Below are positions 35,023-50,300 of a stretch of DNA of 64,000 nucleotides, piece by piece (positions within the stretch are counted from its first letter, which is position 1; the number at the start of each line of letters is the position of its first letter). A program made the translations under genes and the position numbers. The stretch lies in the NCBI RefSeq assembly GCF_001649575.2, contig NC_051432.1, forward strand, positions 23,358,609 through 23,422,608, read 5' to 3'. The notes below the pieces were generated by a model that was given only the letters and a program-made list of their open reading frames with translations, did no database searches and was not told the DNA's origin. The DNA comes from Kryptolebias marmoratus (lineage: Eukaryota > Chordata > Actinopteri > Cyprinodontiformes > Rivulidae).

Positions 35023-36406
35023 GACGGCGCGCGGGCGACCCCTCATCACCCCCCGAATCCGCGAAGAGCGAGAAAACCCTGAAACCAAACAAACGAGAAG
35101 GAAGGAAGGAGGGGAGAAGGATTGGGGAGGATGGTGGAACCGAGGAAAACCTGCTGATTGTGAACAAGGACCGCTGCGGATTCTGAATGTTTTCACTTTA
35201 TTTAAACAAACAAAAATGTTCCCTTCTGTTTTGGTTGAGTAGCCAGGAGTGTAAAAAAAAAATGAAAATAAAAAAATAACATGAATGCAGGAAAGTTAGT
35301 TTTGACTTCAGGGGCCTTTCCGTCCTGTATATTTGTCTGTGTCCCCAAAACTGTGTATTAAATGTCCAGAAGGTTCCCTGGAGTCCAGATTCCCTGGAAA
35401 TGACTTTTATTTATTAAAATGAACAAACAAATCACCTGTTGTGTTGTCCAAATTTGTCTTTTAAGCAACCAAAGCACATAAATCAGTGGACTCCTTCAAA
35501 GAATATAACATTTCTTCACATTTAATATACTGCAGGTTCAGTGCTCTTCTACACATTATAACAGTCTGATAATCTAAAACTTCAAATAAAGGCACAGCAT
35601 CAAACTGTTTCAAAGTAGGCGGAAAAAAAAAATCACAAATGCAATATTTAAATAACAGTAACATCACTTCATTCTGAGGCACTTTGGGGTTTTTTTCTCT
35701 CTTCTATCAGCGTCTTACATCAAACTGCATCAGTCATTTCCATATTCTAATTATTACCGAAGTCTGTGTGATCCTTCGAAACGAAGATAATGCCACAAAT
35801 CACTGAAGGAGGCAGCATTCTGTTTGAGGTTCGTGTGTCAGACTCTGCGACAATAATCCCCGGAGGTGAAAAGGGGGGGAAATGAAAGCCGAGTCAGACT
35901 CCTCGGGGATGTTTCTGATGTTCACGTCTGTATTTCTAATAAGTTTCTCAGCGTCATGGCTGACAGATTAAAACGCCTGCTGTGCGAGTGATCTCAAGTG
36001 AACGCAAACTGGTGCGTTTTTAACGGCGATAACCGCCTCATTAGACGGACGTGACGCGCCGCAGAGCCACAGATGGATGAAGGGAAAACACACGATGGTT
36101 TGCTTAGGTGAATCCTGCTCGGAGGAAGGGAAACAGTAAATCCTCACCCTCTCTCTCTCTCTCTGCACACATGAATCAGTGATGCATAAGAGCCTGTAGT
36201 TTGATTTTTGTGGTACAGTAAACAAAACATTTTAATCACATTATTGGCAACGTTTAAAAGGCTCAAACACAACCATGAGCCTCATGGAGCAGAAAGCAGG
36301 CAACAGATCAGGGAGAGATGATCTTCATGTTCTGTTTATCACCTTCTTTTTTTGTTAGTTTGTTTCAGTCTTTTAAAACAAAAACACAATTTAAAGTCCA
36401 GTGAGG
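35023..36406. other. Intergenic between npb and gnav1 (3' ends converge)
   Basis: 3' UTRs of npb (plus) and gnav1 (minus) meet here. No coding exon is recognised. There is a short CTCTCT run near 36150. Confidence 0.6.
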
Positions 36407-39400
36407 TCACAGGAGCGACACGGCTTCCAGGTTCTCTCTAATTATCGTGTCCATAACCACCTGGAAGACGACCTGGACGTTGGACGTGTCTGTTGCCGTG
36501 GTGAAGTGGTGATAGATGAGCTTGCTGGGCGTTTTGTTGAGCGAGATGAAGGTGGCGGCGATGAAGCGGGCGGCAGAATCCACGTCGCAGTCCGCACCTG
36601 GAAAAACAAAGAGACTTATTTAAAATATGAAGAATTACCTGCAATAAAACGCCTCCTCTGAGACATTAGCCAATACTTCCACTTTATGATCTCCCAGTAG
36701 AAGTTATAATTTGCATGTTTTGTGTCTAGAATAAAGTTAAAAACACAAACAGAAAAATAAAATTAAGACTAAGCAACAAGGAACGCATCATTTTAAATTT
36801 AGGTCAGATGTAGCGCCTGAAAATCAAAGCAGCCAAAAAGAAACCATCTTCAAATGGAACTTAAAGTACGTTTTAATGTAATTCCAATAAAAGTTAAAGT
36901 TTTTACTTCCCTTTAGTTAGCAGGTCATAACTATGGCTCCCATTCAGAGCCATAAGGAAAAGGATGCACAGTTTAAAGATATTTAAAAGAAAATAAATAA
37001 TCCAAACTCTCCCAACTGGAGTGGCGTGGGATAAAATTTAAAGAGGAAGAAATTTCTCGGCTTCATTACCTCCTGATAACTCCAAAACCAGAACAAATGT
37101 CGTAAAGTCTTAAACCAACAGAACACCTCGATCAGAAACTTCTACTGAACTCATCATCGTATCTGCGGCCCGAGTTAAATGGACACTTGCTCCGCGGACT
37201 GACCCCAATCTGAGTCTGTTAACATTTTTAATGACATTTGCATGAGAGCAGAGGTGCCAGAGCCCCCGCCGAGCCCTCCCAGATGAGAGAGGTGAAACAA
37301 AGAGCAGATATCCTGATAAAAACCTGAAATAACTAACATGTGGTCAGCTGTGTGTGTCTGAAGCTTTAAACTACACTCAGGTTGGAGTCAGTTCAATGGT
37401 AATTTAGAAGTTATTTTAATTTATTAGCATTTTAGGGGATTTAAAAGGAAGTCAAAATTTCAAGTAAACATCCAGAAACTATTGAGGTACAGGTACTCAT
37501 TTATTTTTATGTTTTTTGTGCACAAGCACGCACAAACAATGCTCAACGGCATCCATCTTACCTTTGAACTGGGGCAGAAATAACCGCAGATGTCGTCCGG
37601 TGTTTAAAATCTTGTCTTGGAAAAGGTCTATCTTGTTCATGAATAAAATCTGAAACAGGAGAAATAAGAAACACAAGAAGATGAGTGCGGGAGATCATCA
37701 GAGTAGGAAAATAATGACTCAATTTATGGCATCTGTGGCCCCGGAGTAACAGTTCAATTTAATGTTACTTGCAAAAAAATCAATAGCTGTATTGATAAAT
37801 ACATCAGGTGATGATGGTGGATCAATGATTTCAGGCACTGATGGACAATCAGTAGTTTCAGAAATCTATCTCTTTTGTTTTTTCCCCTCTTCTTCTGCTC
37901 AGCTGCCAGATAATTCAGCCTTTCTACTCCAGCAATTAAAACTACGACTCTGTTGCCTCCTTTTCTCCCCGTCTGACCACAAAACCAAACATGAGCACAG
38001 AAAAAAAAAAAAACTCAGGATAGAAACGAGGGAGGGATAGAGTCGAGCAGGATCCAGAGCAACACTGTGTGTGTAATTATCACTGACCGGTCACAGTGAA
38101 GAGCTAATTGAGGTGGAGGTTATAAATGATCCTCCCACGTGAAAAAAAAAGGGGCTCATTAAACACTTTTGTTTAATGAGCCTGTTGGACGTGTGAATGT
38201 GCGAGCCCACACACAAACCTTGCCTTTTTAGCTTTGATGACGTTTTAAATAAGATTTTTAAGGTAAAAAAAAAAAAAACTAAAACAAAGATTCGCTTTGC
38301 TCATTTTTACGCTGAAGCAAATCTGTAAAACTGAGGCGTTATTCGAGGCGAACAAACACCAGCAGAGTTTAACTCATAAAGTCAAAATGTGCCGTCACGT
38401 GGAGGAAGAAGATGCGATCAGAGCTTTCATGAAAACACGGCAGAGTTCGCAGCAGCAGAGATCTGTGGACTTCAGTCAGGAGCAAATGAAACAAACTCAT
38501 CATACGCTCATTTTAATGTGATCATTTACCGGAAACTGGGTTGGAAAAGTAAAGATGGGGGGGTGGGGGGTGTCACCTAGCTGAAGGTTAACGTCATTAC
38601 AACCTGCTGTTTAATTAGAAGTGACAGATGAGGATGGGATTTGTGTGGAAACAGCATTTATCAAACACATATTACGGTCATTTTTGTTTCCAGTTGTGCC
38701 TCGGAGAACAAATATCTAACTTCTAATCAACTGATCCTGGTTTGCTGCCCATCTAGCAACGCTGTAACGCTGACAAAAAACAGGAAACACGTAAATCTGG
38801 GAGCTAAATGTAAACAACAAGGAAAAGAGGACGCCCTCGGGTCGGAGCTAGATTACAGTCGGATATGACATCAGCGTTTCGAAAAGGTTGCGGTTTTTTT
38901 GTCTACACAGAAACACAAAAATGATGTTTCAAGATTTTTTTTCCTGTTTTCAAAATGTTCCATTCTGGGGCGCCTAAAACAGCGTTTTCATGTAAACTTA
39001 GAGCTGAAACAATCAAATCTTTTGCATTTTTACAAAAAACCTTCCCGTGTGGCTGACCCAACAGTGAATAATGTCATTTTATTTATAAAATACATTTAAA
39101 AAGTTAAAAACCAAAGTGCTGTACAACAAATACAGCAAACCAAAATGATAAAAACGCATAATTTCAGTAAAACTAAACAGATGCTATTTTTAAAAAGAAT
39201 AAAAAACATTAAAAAAGGGATAAAAAGTAAACATTTCAACACAAACATGCCAGCCTCTAAGATAAGAGACGTTTTCTTGCTTTATGAGGTTTTGAAAACT
39301 GTTTCCTAACTGCAAATTTGTACCAAAACTAATTTTTGGAGACTGTCAGGATGGAAAAAAAAGGTTTGATTTGTAATAAAGACCAACGAGCCGTCGTCAC

Positions 39401-41294
39401 ACAACAGCTCCTGATCTAAAAGGATCAGGAGATGTTGTGTGACCCCTAATATATCCCACCCCTGTTAAGAGCCACTGTAACACAGTCATCAGTTTAATTA
39501 ATGCCACTTGGTTGATTATCAGCGTCCTGCACTGAAGCACATCCTCAGTTTGTGCCGCTCTCATCCAACCTGTCAAGGAAATACGCAGCAACACAAACAA
39601 CACAACTCTTGCAGGTCCAGGTGGAGAGCTACGGGGGGGGGGTGATAGTGCACTCTGTAGGCAAACACAAACATGATTTAACAGTTTACAGCAGAATTCT
39701 CCTTTCTAAACACAAAACACTATTAAAAAAATCTATTAAACAATATCTCTTTCAGGACGACGCTCTTGTGACTTTGCTGAGAGGAAACATCTTGTTTGTG
39801 TAAATGTCCTCCAGAGGAAGTGACGGCGTTCTTACCATGGATGTGCTGCGGAAGAAGACGTTATTGCAGATGGAGGAGAACAGTTTCAGGCTCTCCTGAA
39901 GACGGTTCTGCAGGGAAGAAGAAGGTAAAAAGCTGTCAAACAGCAGAAGCTCAAACACATTTAAGAGTCTACACTTTTAATGTGGAAAATCGAAGCATCT
40001 GCTTCCACACGCAGTTCGTACCACGGAGGGGTCCTCCACCAGCGTCATGTCGTACCCGCTCAGCGACACCACAAACAGAACCGCTCTGACGTCCTCGAAA
40101 CAGCTGATCCACTTCCTGCGCTCGGTCCTCTGACCTCCGACATCGTACATCCTAAAACCAAAACAGAGAACGCTGTCATGTCGGGCTCAGCTGCCACTAA
40201 TTTTTCTGACGAACGCATTCAGTCAAGAACGTACAGAAACAAAACACACAGCGTTGGAATATATTGTTTTAATCCAGACGCCACTCGTGTTCCTAAAACT
40301 AAAAAAGCACAAATAACGCCTCGTTGTTACAGACGAGTCCTTCATCAGTCCACAGCTGCTGGGAAAAATTGAATCCTGATCAAAAACAGATTGGTTTGTC
40401 TTTGGAAAAGATCAGATACTTCTGAAAACGTGTGGTTTACACACGCGAAAAGGAGTGTGTGTCTCTACGTACGCCACCCTTTTCAATTTTGATCAAGACG
40501 ACCTCAACTCGGCAGCAGAGGGGACTTAAAGGTCAATGCTCTTCAGAGGGAAGAAACAGACGTACGATGGGAAGAGCAGCAGAGAAACACATCAGTCTGT
40601 CCCTCTTCACCCATTTTCAAAAGCCAGATGTGTCATCGCCCTCCTTCCTGTCGAGCATCTACCGAGTTAATGTTACTCTTTATTGAGAGGGGAAATAAAG
40701 ACGTGGAAACACAGACGCGCAGCGGGGGAACGGCAGAGGAACAAATGTCAGATTTACGACGGAAAAGGCTGGCGTTCATTACGGAAACCCAGAGATAACA
40801 CAAAGGTAATAAACGTGTCCCTGCTGAGGCCGAGCTGACGGATCCTGGCTTTTCAACATTTCAAATGAGCAGAAACCAGACAGAGGAGAAAAACTGATTC
40901 TTAAACCGATTAAATTATGGAAACAAACACTTTAACGCGTCTGCTCAGAGGAGAGGCTGAGAACGACTCTCAGCTACCACCTGTTAACTCATTAGGCCGA
41001 TTAGCTGTGGCGGCCATCTTGAATCAGGTTGTAGATGTACATCTAGTCAGTCTGAGAAGCCCTCAGTATCTGTTTGGAATAACTCTCAACTACTACCACA
41101 CCAAGTTTTAGTTCCATATCTGTAAAATCGACTGAGTTATAACCATTTTTGTGCGGGCTAATGCTGATTAGCTGCAGCAGCCATCTTGAATTGGAGGTAA
41201 CTCCAAATGTTAATCAGCAGATGTACATCCAGTGATTACTTTCTGAGAGTTTCATTAAAAAGGTCCAATTGGTTCATGGGTTATATTGTTACAG

Positions 41295-41333
<39 letters not shown>

Positions 41334-44300
41334 CGTTATCGTCCATCTTTGGCAGGAGATAAGAACCTGAACGTGCGAAAGTCTTAACCCAATCCAAACT
41401 ACACTTTGGATTTTTGTGCATGCAGAGTGTCTGATTGACCTTTGACCTCTGCGTAATCAGTATTTTCAGTCTTTTCCTGTATCATTAACACAGAGAGCTC
41501 TGATAATTACGACTCCAGCCCTGCAGAGGAGGGCGAGCGCTCTGGTGCACGACTAACTGGAGCAGAAAGGAGGACGAGCCACCGGCGCCGATCAGACGCC
41601 GAGCTCAGGAAACATCAGAAGCATCCCTGAAAGACAGTCGACCCAGCCCAGACGTGTTTAGTTTCAACAACGAAAAGGCTTCGGTAAAATTCTGTCAACT
41701 TTCCCCCCAGTTTTCGCCCGTGACATCTCGAGATGTTAAATGAAAATCCTCGTAACGACTTTTAAAGTTTCACCAAAACGGCTTCCTTGTCATCGTTTCA
41801 CGGGATAAAATGATCTCCGTTCAGAACCCTAAACCCTCAGTGATGAAGCCACTGAGCCCAGAGCTCTGATCCGGTTTACTCTCTTACAGGTGAGATCGTT
41901 TAGATTTTCTGAATTTAATTTCCAGTTTCCTCATCAGGTAAAAATCAGTATCAGATATTCCTCATACATCTAACAAAATAATAAAAAATTTGAACTAGAG
42001 AGAGTCAGGCTCCTTTTTTATTTACATTTACAGCATAAAAAGGCTTCATAACTGAGAAAATTAAGAAAAATAAATTAAATATTTTTAAAAAATGATAATG
42101 ACAAGTATTATTAGGTAACCTAAATAAACTGCTGAAAAGAAACCAATGAATAAAATGTTTTTTACTCTAAAAAATGATTGGAATAAAAATAAATGAGCAT
42201 ATAGCAGCCTTTAATTGTCTAATCTTCCGCCTTTAAACGTGAAGAAGGCCTTGCTTTAAATAAAACAGGTTTTCATCTAAAAGACCTCCTGTTTTTTCAT
42301 TAAACCTCTTCAAACACGTTATAATCTCCTCCCAGCTGTTTCCTGAGTAACACCATGACTGCGTACACTGAAGAGAAGAATCGTCATCACACAGATATTC
42401 TTCTTTTTCTCCTCTTAATAGAAACCGGGTTTATTTTGTACTGGTATAAACGTTTGAATCGCACAGACAAAAACACTATCGCTTCTCGCCTTGTGTCTGC
42501 AGCCATGGGAATATTTGAGGTGTATTTATCCAACCTTTTACAAAAAATAAAAAGATCAAATTAAAATTAAACGGGACTGCATGACTGAATGAAAAGACGA
42601 ACGTTTTGAGCTCATTTATGAATCCGCAGGTTCAGCATCAACACAGAAGGAGCCACGAGGATCAAAACTCCACGGTTCAGAGCCTCTCAGGAGGTGCTGG
42701 GAGCAGATGTCTGCACAGATACGAAACCTTAAAATCCAACGAGGAGCAAACAAGCCGAAGACACAAGTGCAGCTTCGTCATTTACACAATGAAACCAGAG
42801 TTGAGACGTAAATCCTTGGAATAAATCAAACAAACCTTGGGGTTGGAGCATTTAGGCACCAAAACTCAAACATGTTTACTTCAAACTACAAACAAATATT
42901 TGTTCATCACTTCTAAATACAAACAAACTCCCTGACAGACACCTCTCCAAATCCATTTTGTGCTAAACTTGAACATAATTACTTTAATTTATGTTAAGCT
43001 GCTCCTCAAACCCGACGGCTGACACAAACACTCCCCTTGCTGCATGTTAATGATCCGAACCCGGTTATTTATCTCCTCAAGGATTCTGGCAGATAAGAGA
43101 ACAGAGCGATCCATCCTGCAGCGCCACCGGAGACTCCGCTCGGATCAGACGCCGTCACCCGATGACGTCTGAAAACATTTCAAACAAAACAAAAATCACC
43201 AACTTGCATCTGGGTGATGCAATGGTGACACGAGCGGCAGGTCTGCGAGGGAAACGTCTATCTGCACAGATTTGATCACAACCAAACCGTTTGGATCTTC
43301 ACGAAGGTCCTCCTGACGTAAATCGTTGGTCAAATCAGGTCAGATGCGTCGCGAGTCATCATTTAGATGTCACAGAAAACAACACGGGCTGGAGCTGCGC
43401 GCCGACAGACTGGATTCATTGTTTTAACTCTACAGGAGAGCTACGGTGGGCCTGGGATGACGGGTTCGAGGAGGAGACGTTCAGCAGGAAGAGAAAAGTT
43501 AAGTGAAGTGATGACAAACACACTGTCACAGCCCACCAACACAAAAAGATAAAATCTTAATAACAAAAACACCAAACCCAAAAATGCATTTCTTGATTTC
43601 AGTAAGAAATTAAAGGCCTAGCGTACATCATATGTCTATCGCCCGCCATGTTTAAATCAAGATCATCTCATGCTGAGAAATGATAAAGTTAGAGCCGTTT
43701 GCTTATTTCTTGTTCTTTGGATTATTTCCAGGTTAAATGTGTATACTCACAGTTTCTGTTCCTGTGTATTCTCTGCCCTGACACCTCCTTTAGGTTTACT
43801 TTATTTTCATATAAAACTGGATATTTGCCTGCAGCTCTTCAGCGTTTCCATAACATTACTGCTTGTTTTCTGACAGAATGAAGCCTGTAAGCGAATCCAT
43901 GCATGCAGTTATCAAACCAGGGAACAAGTTTTCTTGACCTCCATTTTTATTTCCACTCTTGGCACTTTGGGCTCCAAGAACTGAGACGATTATTCGTATC
44001 TATCGTCCTGCCATGACCCTTAGAGGCTTCAGGAAGTGAGTCAAACCGATAAGAGATGATAAATAAGATGGAGTTATGTGACATGAATGAATATGGTCAT
44101 ACATCTACCTCCTGTGAGGTGTGACGAGTAAACACTGACTTTCAGACACATCGACATATTGAACAAAGCCGCCCATCTCAATCTCCCGTCTCGACTAATC
44201 ACCTGGCTGTAGACGGAGATAAGAGAGCAGCAGATGGAGGAAGTTGGGAAAGTTGGTGGAGAGACTGAAGGGAGGCATCGCCGAGTAAACCAGCGGTTTT

Positions 44301-47300
44301 TAAAAGCGTCTCATTCTGTGACATTACGAGGTAAAGCCAAGTGTCTACCTGAAAATAAGATGGCTGACTTTAAACTGGGTCTCTATCACGCCCGTCGTCC
44401 TCAGTCGCACTCGCAGCACGTCCGTCTCCGTGGGGACGTAGTCTGGAGAAGTGATGCGGCTCATGTTGTCAAAGAAACTGAGAGAAGAGAGAAGGTTAAA
44501 AACAAGAGGAGGAAGAAACTGTAAAAAAAACAACCTGCAGCCAAACTTCAGATCAAAAGACAGATCGGTGACTGGTGTGTGAGCTCATTGTGTTTGTCGT
44601 GGTTGTGTTGACTGCCAGCTTGTGGGCTGGGAGCGCAGCGATGAAGCAGGAGCTCCTCGGGGGGACGGGAGGGACAAGGGGGGGACGGCGGGGGACTCAG
44701 CGGTTCTGCACGATGAATATTCACACCGTGGTTCAACATCATAAACAAACTGAGGCTAAGCTTCCAAACAATGATGAGCTTTTAACACAGGCGGCGTGAC
44801 GAAGATGAAGTGTATCGCGTTCGTGCACACGCTCAGTGAGGCGTGATCTTTAAACCCCACACGCACACACACACACACACACACCTCCACCTATGTGAAC
44901 TGACTGTGACATTCTCAACTAGTCATCCTGAATCAGTTTCTTGGACACAGACAGACATCCTGCTGCTTTAAAAAAAATAATTTAAAAAAGAAAAAGCTCT
45001 CACTCGAAGCAAGCCTACTGTTTGGAAGAACAATTTTAGGTTTAGACATTTATTTTCCAAAAGTAACACATTGTTTACCTTTAATTAAAATGGTCTTGAC
45101 CAAGAATTCTTCAGGGTTTTTTAAAAAAAGATTTTTGCTGCTTTTTTACTCATTTTCAGAGCAATTTTTGTACAACCGCTGATCCTGACAACATATTATG
45201 CAGCCAAGCTTAAAAATGAGGAAAGTAGAGGACAAAAGAAGACGTGTCAGACCTGAAAATTGTCTACAGCAGATGGACAGTCTCTGAAAGTTGTCTTAAA
45301 TAAAGAGGAACAAATCCAGGACCTGATGGATGAATTATCCTTCAGTTTTCAGCTCAGAGCTCGTTGGGAATCACCAGGTTGAGGCTAAAAATGTGTCGAA
45401 CTGTGTCATCATTGGTATTTTTGATTGATTCCAATTAATAAAAAGGAATAAATGTTGTTGTTTTTGTGACAGGCTGCTGGTAACAAAGTCCCTAAAGAAA
45501 CAATTAAATCTTTTTGCTAAACTTGTCTGTTATGCGTCGCCACAACTCTGGCTCATCCCCTGAGTTTAGGAGCCTTTTTATGTCTGAATAAGTCATCGTT
45601 TTTCTCTGAAAACAGTCGGGTTCTGAACAGAAAATGAGTGAAAAAGAAGCCAAAGTCTAAATAAAATCTTTAAAAATCTTCCAGAAAGGCTTTAACTCTT
45701 AGCTGAGACCACTTTGGAAGAGTACTAAAACAAACATTGAGCTCCTTGGAAGTAAAAAATAAAGAAACGAGGCCCGACCCAAGACTTTTGCACTGTTCTG
45801 TATGTCTGTTCGAGGAAACTGACATTACTGACAACAGCGATCAGATTTCCCACCAAACGATAAGAGTGTGGAGGTTATAAAAAGGGGTCCTCACAGTTCG
45901 GAGGCTGGAAGGTGACGGTGACGGATGGTGGATCTCAGTGGGAACCAAGGGGCCTGTCGGTGTGGATAACCCCAGAACCGAGGCCTCTCACCGGGGCAGA
46001 GGATGAGAGGAGATGGCCTCCTGGAGTTTCTTAGCTTTTTCTTACTACACCACAAACACAGACACACACCAGTCCCTCTACACTCGTGTCTTATTTTCCA
46101 TCTTCATCATCATCACTTCTTTGTTTTCATTGTGGCGCCACAAAAATTTTGTCTTGTTTATAATCCTCTCCTGCACACAATATATGTGTTTAATTCAAGT
46201 GATTTAAATGAATGTATTTACAGAGTACTGTGACCCGTCTCCCTCCCTCTTTGCTCTCCGCTCTCCAGATGTTGATTTTAAGCGACAGCGAGCACATGGC
46301 TGAAAATCAGCTGCTAACTTCTGCTAATTGGAGCCATGCTTCTCCTCCGCTCAGCGGGAGCGCGGGCTGAGAAATACTCACTACAGCGCAGAGTCATTCA
46401 GCTCGTACTCGTAGCCCCGGGCGGCCGCAGCCCTCACCCCATGGTCGGCCCACAGGCAGAACAAGGCGTGGCTCAGGAAGGGGAACACTACCTGATCTTC
46501 ATCAAAACACCGCCCGCATGACAGCACTGAATGAGCGTGGACCTGAGAGACGAAGACACGATGAATGGTCAGGAAGGAGCACAGACGGGGAAACAAGTGA
46601 TGCTGCATCTGGATCACTAAAGATGCGCAAACGAAAGGAGAAACACATAAACAAAAATGTGAAAACAAACACACCCTTGGTGACAATTAACGAAGGAAAC
46701 ACGTTTCTGTCTCCATCTCCCAGGAAGTGCAGGGTGGGTGGAGAGCTCTCATAAGTAAAACAACAGAGTTCAAATTAAATTAAACCTCAGCGTCTAACCA
46801 CCCTCCCTTCCACTAACTTCCCGTCTCTCCGTCCAGCAGAGTTGGTGTTGAGACGCTGCCCTCTAGTGACAATCTGGCTGAAAAGCAAGCTAAACTTGAA
46901 GAGGACGAAAACGAGACAAGAGACCGTTTCAAGCCCTACCTTGTTCCTGCTGTTGGCCAGGTTGATGCGGAGGATGCCCATTCCATGCAGGACGAACTTC
47001 ATGGACGTCAGCAGGTTGTCCAACACCGCAGGCTGCCAGAGATCAGAGTTCAAAGGTCAAGTTCAGCCAGTTTTCCTCATGATTCACTTTAAGCTTGAGC
47101 CAATATTTACAGGATCTTCTGTTTCTTTTTATTTCCTGACATCTTTAGACAACATCTAAGAAACATCTACCAGCTTCCGCATCAAACCAAATCTAGTGTT
47201 TCAGTTTTCATCTGGTTTTTGTTAGAAAATGTATCACTTTTAAAAAACAATTTAATTATTTGGTTTCCCAAAGCCATTCTAGGGACAAGTGTTGCAAATT

Positions 47301-50300
47301 AGTACTCTGATACTCGCGTTAGACAACTGTTTTTATCACCCACCGTCAATCATGAAAGGTGGGTGATGCATACCGTCACTGATGCAAATCTGTAGCCTCG
47401 ACAGAACGAACAAGTCCGTTTTTTGTAAAGAGCGTCTGCGTTTGGAATAAGTTTCCTGGCTGCCTTTTAACATCCTCCGAAGAGACTAAAAAGGCCAAGA
47501 TACTACACTTCCAATCAGTAACAACCTCCATGTCATTCTCAGGACGCTCCTTTCACAGATTTGTGCTCCAGCATTCAGCAGTTCTTCACTTTTACTCATA
47601 ATCCCACCATTTTCACCATTTTCAGGCCCACAGGTGACACTGTGTGATCATCTAAATTCAATATTGTTATACACCACCTGTCTGAGTAAGTCTGGAGAAA
47701 ACTGACCCCCAGTTTTCAACAAAGTGTGTGTGTGTGCGTGCGTCAGTGTAAAAGGAGGTCAGTTCGACAGAAACCCAGAGAGCGTGTTACACCTTCCCAA
47801 CCCTCACTTCCTGCTGGCTGCTGCAGTTTTAAAGTGCTGTGGGACGTTTGTGCGTCAGCGTCTCATTACAGCAAGGTAATCTGTAAATCCACCCAAATGC
47901 TCTGAATTATTGTTCTGGTCCAGAAGGCTGTTGGGGTTGGTCCTATGAATGCAGAGAAACAACAGCCATCAGCGGATATCTTCCTTCTGTCGGAGCGTTT
48001 GCAAAGAAAAACAGAAAAGAATGTGGTTTAACTGGCAGCGGCCTGATGTTTAATCATCAACCACAGACTCTGCAACTGAATCTCTAAAAGACAGAAAGGG
48101 TTTGTGAAATCAGTAGAGCTAAAATCCCACAAGATAACATATTTAAGACAAGCATCGGAATCAACAGCACTCCTTAGAGGAATGCATATCGCCCATCAGC
48201 CTGCAGGCAAAGGTGGCACAATCTGCTAGCTCTAGGTTGTGTTGTGGATGACTCTTGGCTACTACCATGCCAGATTTTAGCTCAGTGTCTCGTAAATGAA
48301 ATTACCTTTTGTGTTTGCTTAGGTTGACTCAACTGTCGTGGCCATCTTGAATCGATTTGACCCCAAAGGCAATCAGCTGTAAACGTACATCCAGTTTCAT
48401 CAGGGTTTGTTCAAACAAACATATTTGCACAGGTAAAAATACACAACTGCTTGCCCTTCATGGCCACGCTGGCTGTGCACACAGACACACAAAGACAAAA
48501 GTTTTGTGTTCAGGGAGACCAGTCCACAATCCGAACCAAAGTAAAAACAACACGATGGCCTCCGGCTGCAAATATAAGAGGGATGAGATCAAGAGGAGCT
48601 CCATCCATTTTTATTCCTCCCCACAGGAGATCCCGTCCTGGAAAAGTTCTGATGCTGACGTTTTAAAACACCACCAGGAGCCACAGCAGACAGGGCTGTT
48701 TCCTGTTGCTTCGTGGTAGATTTAGGAGAATAAACCATGGAAGTTCAGAGAAGCTGCAAGATGTTTTCAGCAGCACTTACTGAGATCAACAAAAACACAG
48801 AAAGGTCAGATTAGAAACAATGAGCTCATGGAGCGATGATCTGGCTGTGTGGAGAAAAAGAAGGCGTGTTAGTGTTTGCTGTGGGAGGACTGGGACGGAT
48901 GGGGAAGGGAGGAGCAGACCTGTGGGCTGGTGTCGTTTTCCCCACTCGATAATAAGGGCGTCAGCGGAGAACAAAGACAGAACTAACTGACAGCAGAGAG
49001 GACAAAAGAGACGCGTTGCTGGAATTCAAAATGTGTCGATGCGTGCGTGCAGGCTCCAACATGAAAAACATCCTTTTGTCCTAATGAAGTACCATTAAAA
49101 GTACAACAGACATGAAATCTATTGTGCATTAATAAGGCTGCTGAGTCCCAGTTGTGTTTCTGACAGATGCCTTCAAATATTTACTGTATCAACATCATTC
49201 TGTTCGTGGGACGCAGGAAAAACACACAACTCACTCAATCTAAGCAGCCAAATGAAAATGTGTGAAAGAAAAATCCTAAATCGTTGTTTTAAAAAGGAGG
49301 AATGTAAAATAAGTTCAGTAAGATTTCCTGTTTCCCTACAACAGCACACATCACTCCCATCAGAAAACTGTTATCAACGACCCTGAATATATGTGTCTGG
49401 AGTTGGAGCTCAGAAAAAGTTTTCACAAAGGGATCTCCTGTGACCTTGACCTTTGAACCAGTGACGTTGAAATCAATAGGGATCCTCCTCGACCCACGAG
49501 GTGTCCAGCTGTGCAGTTTGACATTCCTACGTTACACGGCTGCAGAGTCAGAGCACGGACAAGGTTTTCAATGGCCTGGAATATTCATTTCTGCAGCAAA
49601 ATGGAAATTATAAAAGAAGAGAACTGCTCGCAGCGCAACAACGAGGGAAGTGGTGAATCTTTTAATGTTGATGTTGTATTTAGAGAAGCTTCAGGGTAAA
49701 CATTTAAATAGAAAAGCATAAAAACAGTAACCAGTCAGTCAATCATTGTCATCAAAGATGCAAAAACATGAAGGTAATTCCCGATACGGGAAGCAGAAGC
49801 AGGAAAGGTCAAAGGTAATCATTATCCTTTCAGCTGGTAACAGCCAACCAAAACAGATTTAGAGAGAGAAAGCACAGTTTCAGATGGTTTCTGTCTTAAA
49901 CTTGTCCGGTAATGAAGATGTCAGAACTTGTTACACAAAGTTGGACCAACAACAAACTGAAAGTGAAGAATTTTGCTTCAGAAATCATAAAATGGTCAAC
50001 TTTTCCATATCGGAGCGTGTTTAAATGTTATGTTTAAACTGTAAAATTTGTTTTAAACTTTAAAAAAATAAGAATTGTGATTGTTATGTAAGTTATTGCT
50101 TTGTTGACATCTCTAATAAAAAGATATTGTGCCAATAATACAAAGGTGGTGTCACAGCGATCGTGTTTCATGTGACAACACTTGTGACAAAACCGGTGCC
50201 TGCAGGACACGTTGGGCTCTTCCTCCACACGCCTCTTTTGTAATTCCGAGTGCGATAAATTTGCAGCAGGTTAATAAAACAAAAGTCTGAGCCGCTCGTA

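Noticed and set aside
39396..39443. microRNA precursor
   Set aside because: The total hairpin is only 48 nt with a 6-nt loop, too short for a typical pre-miRNA, and no lower stem extends it.
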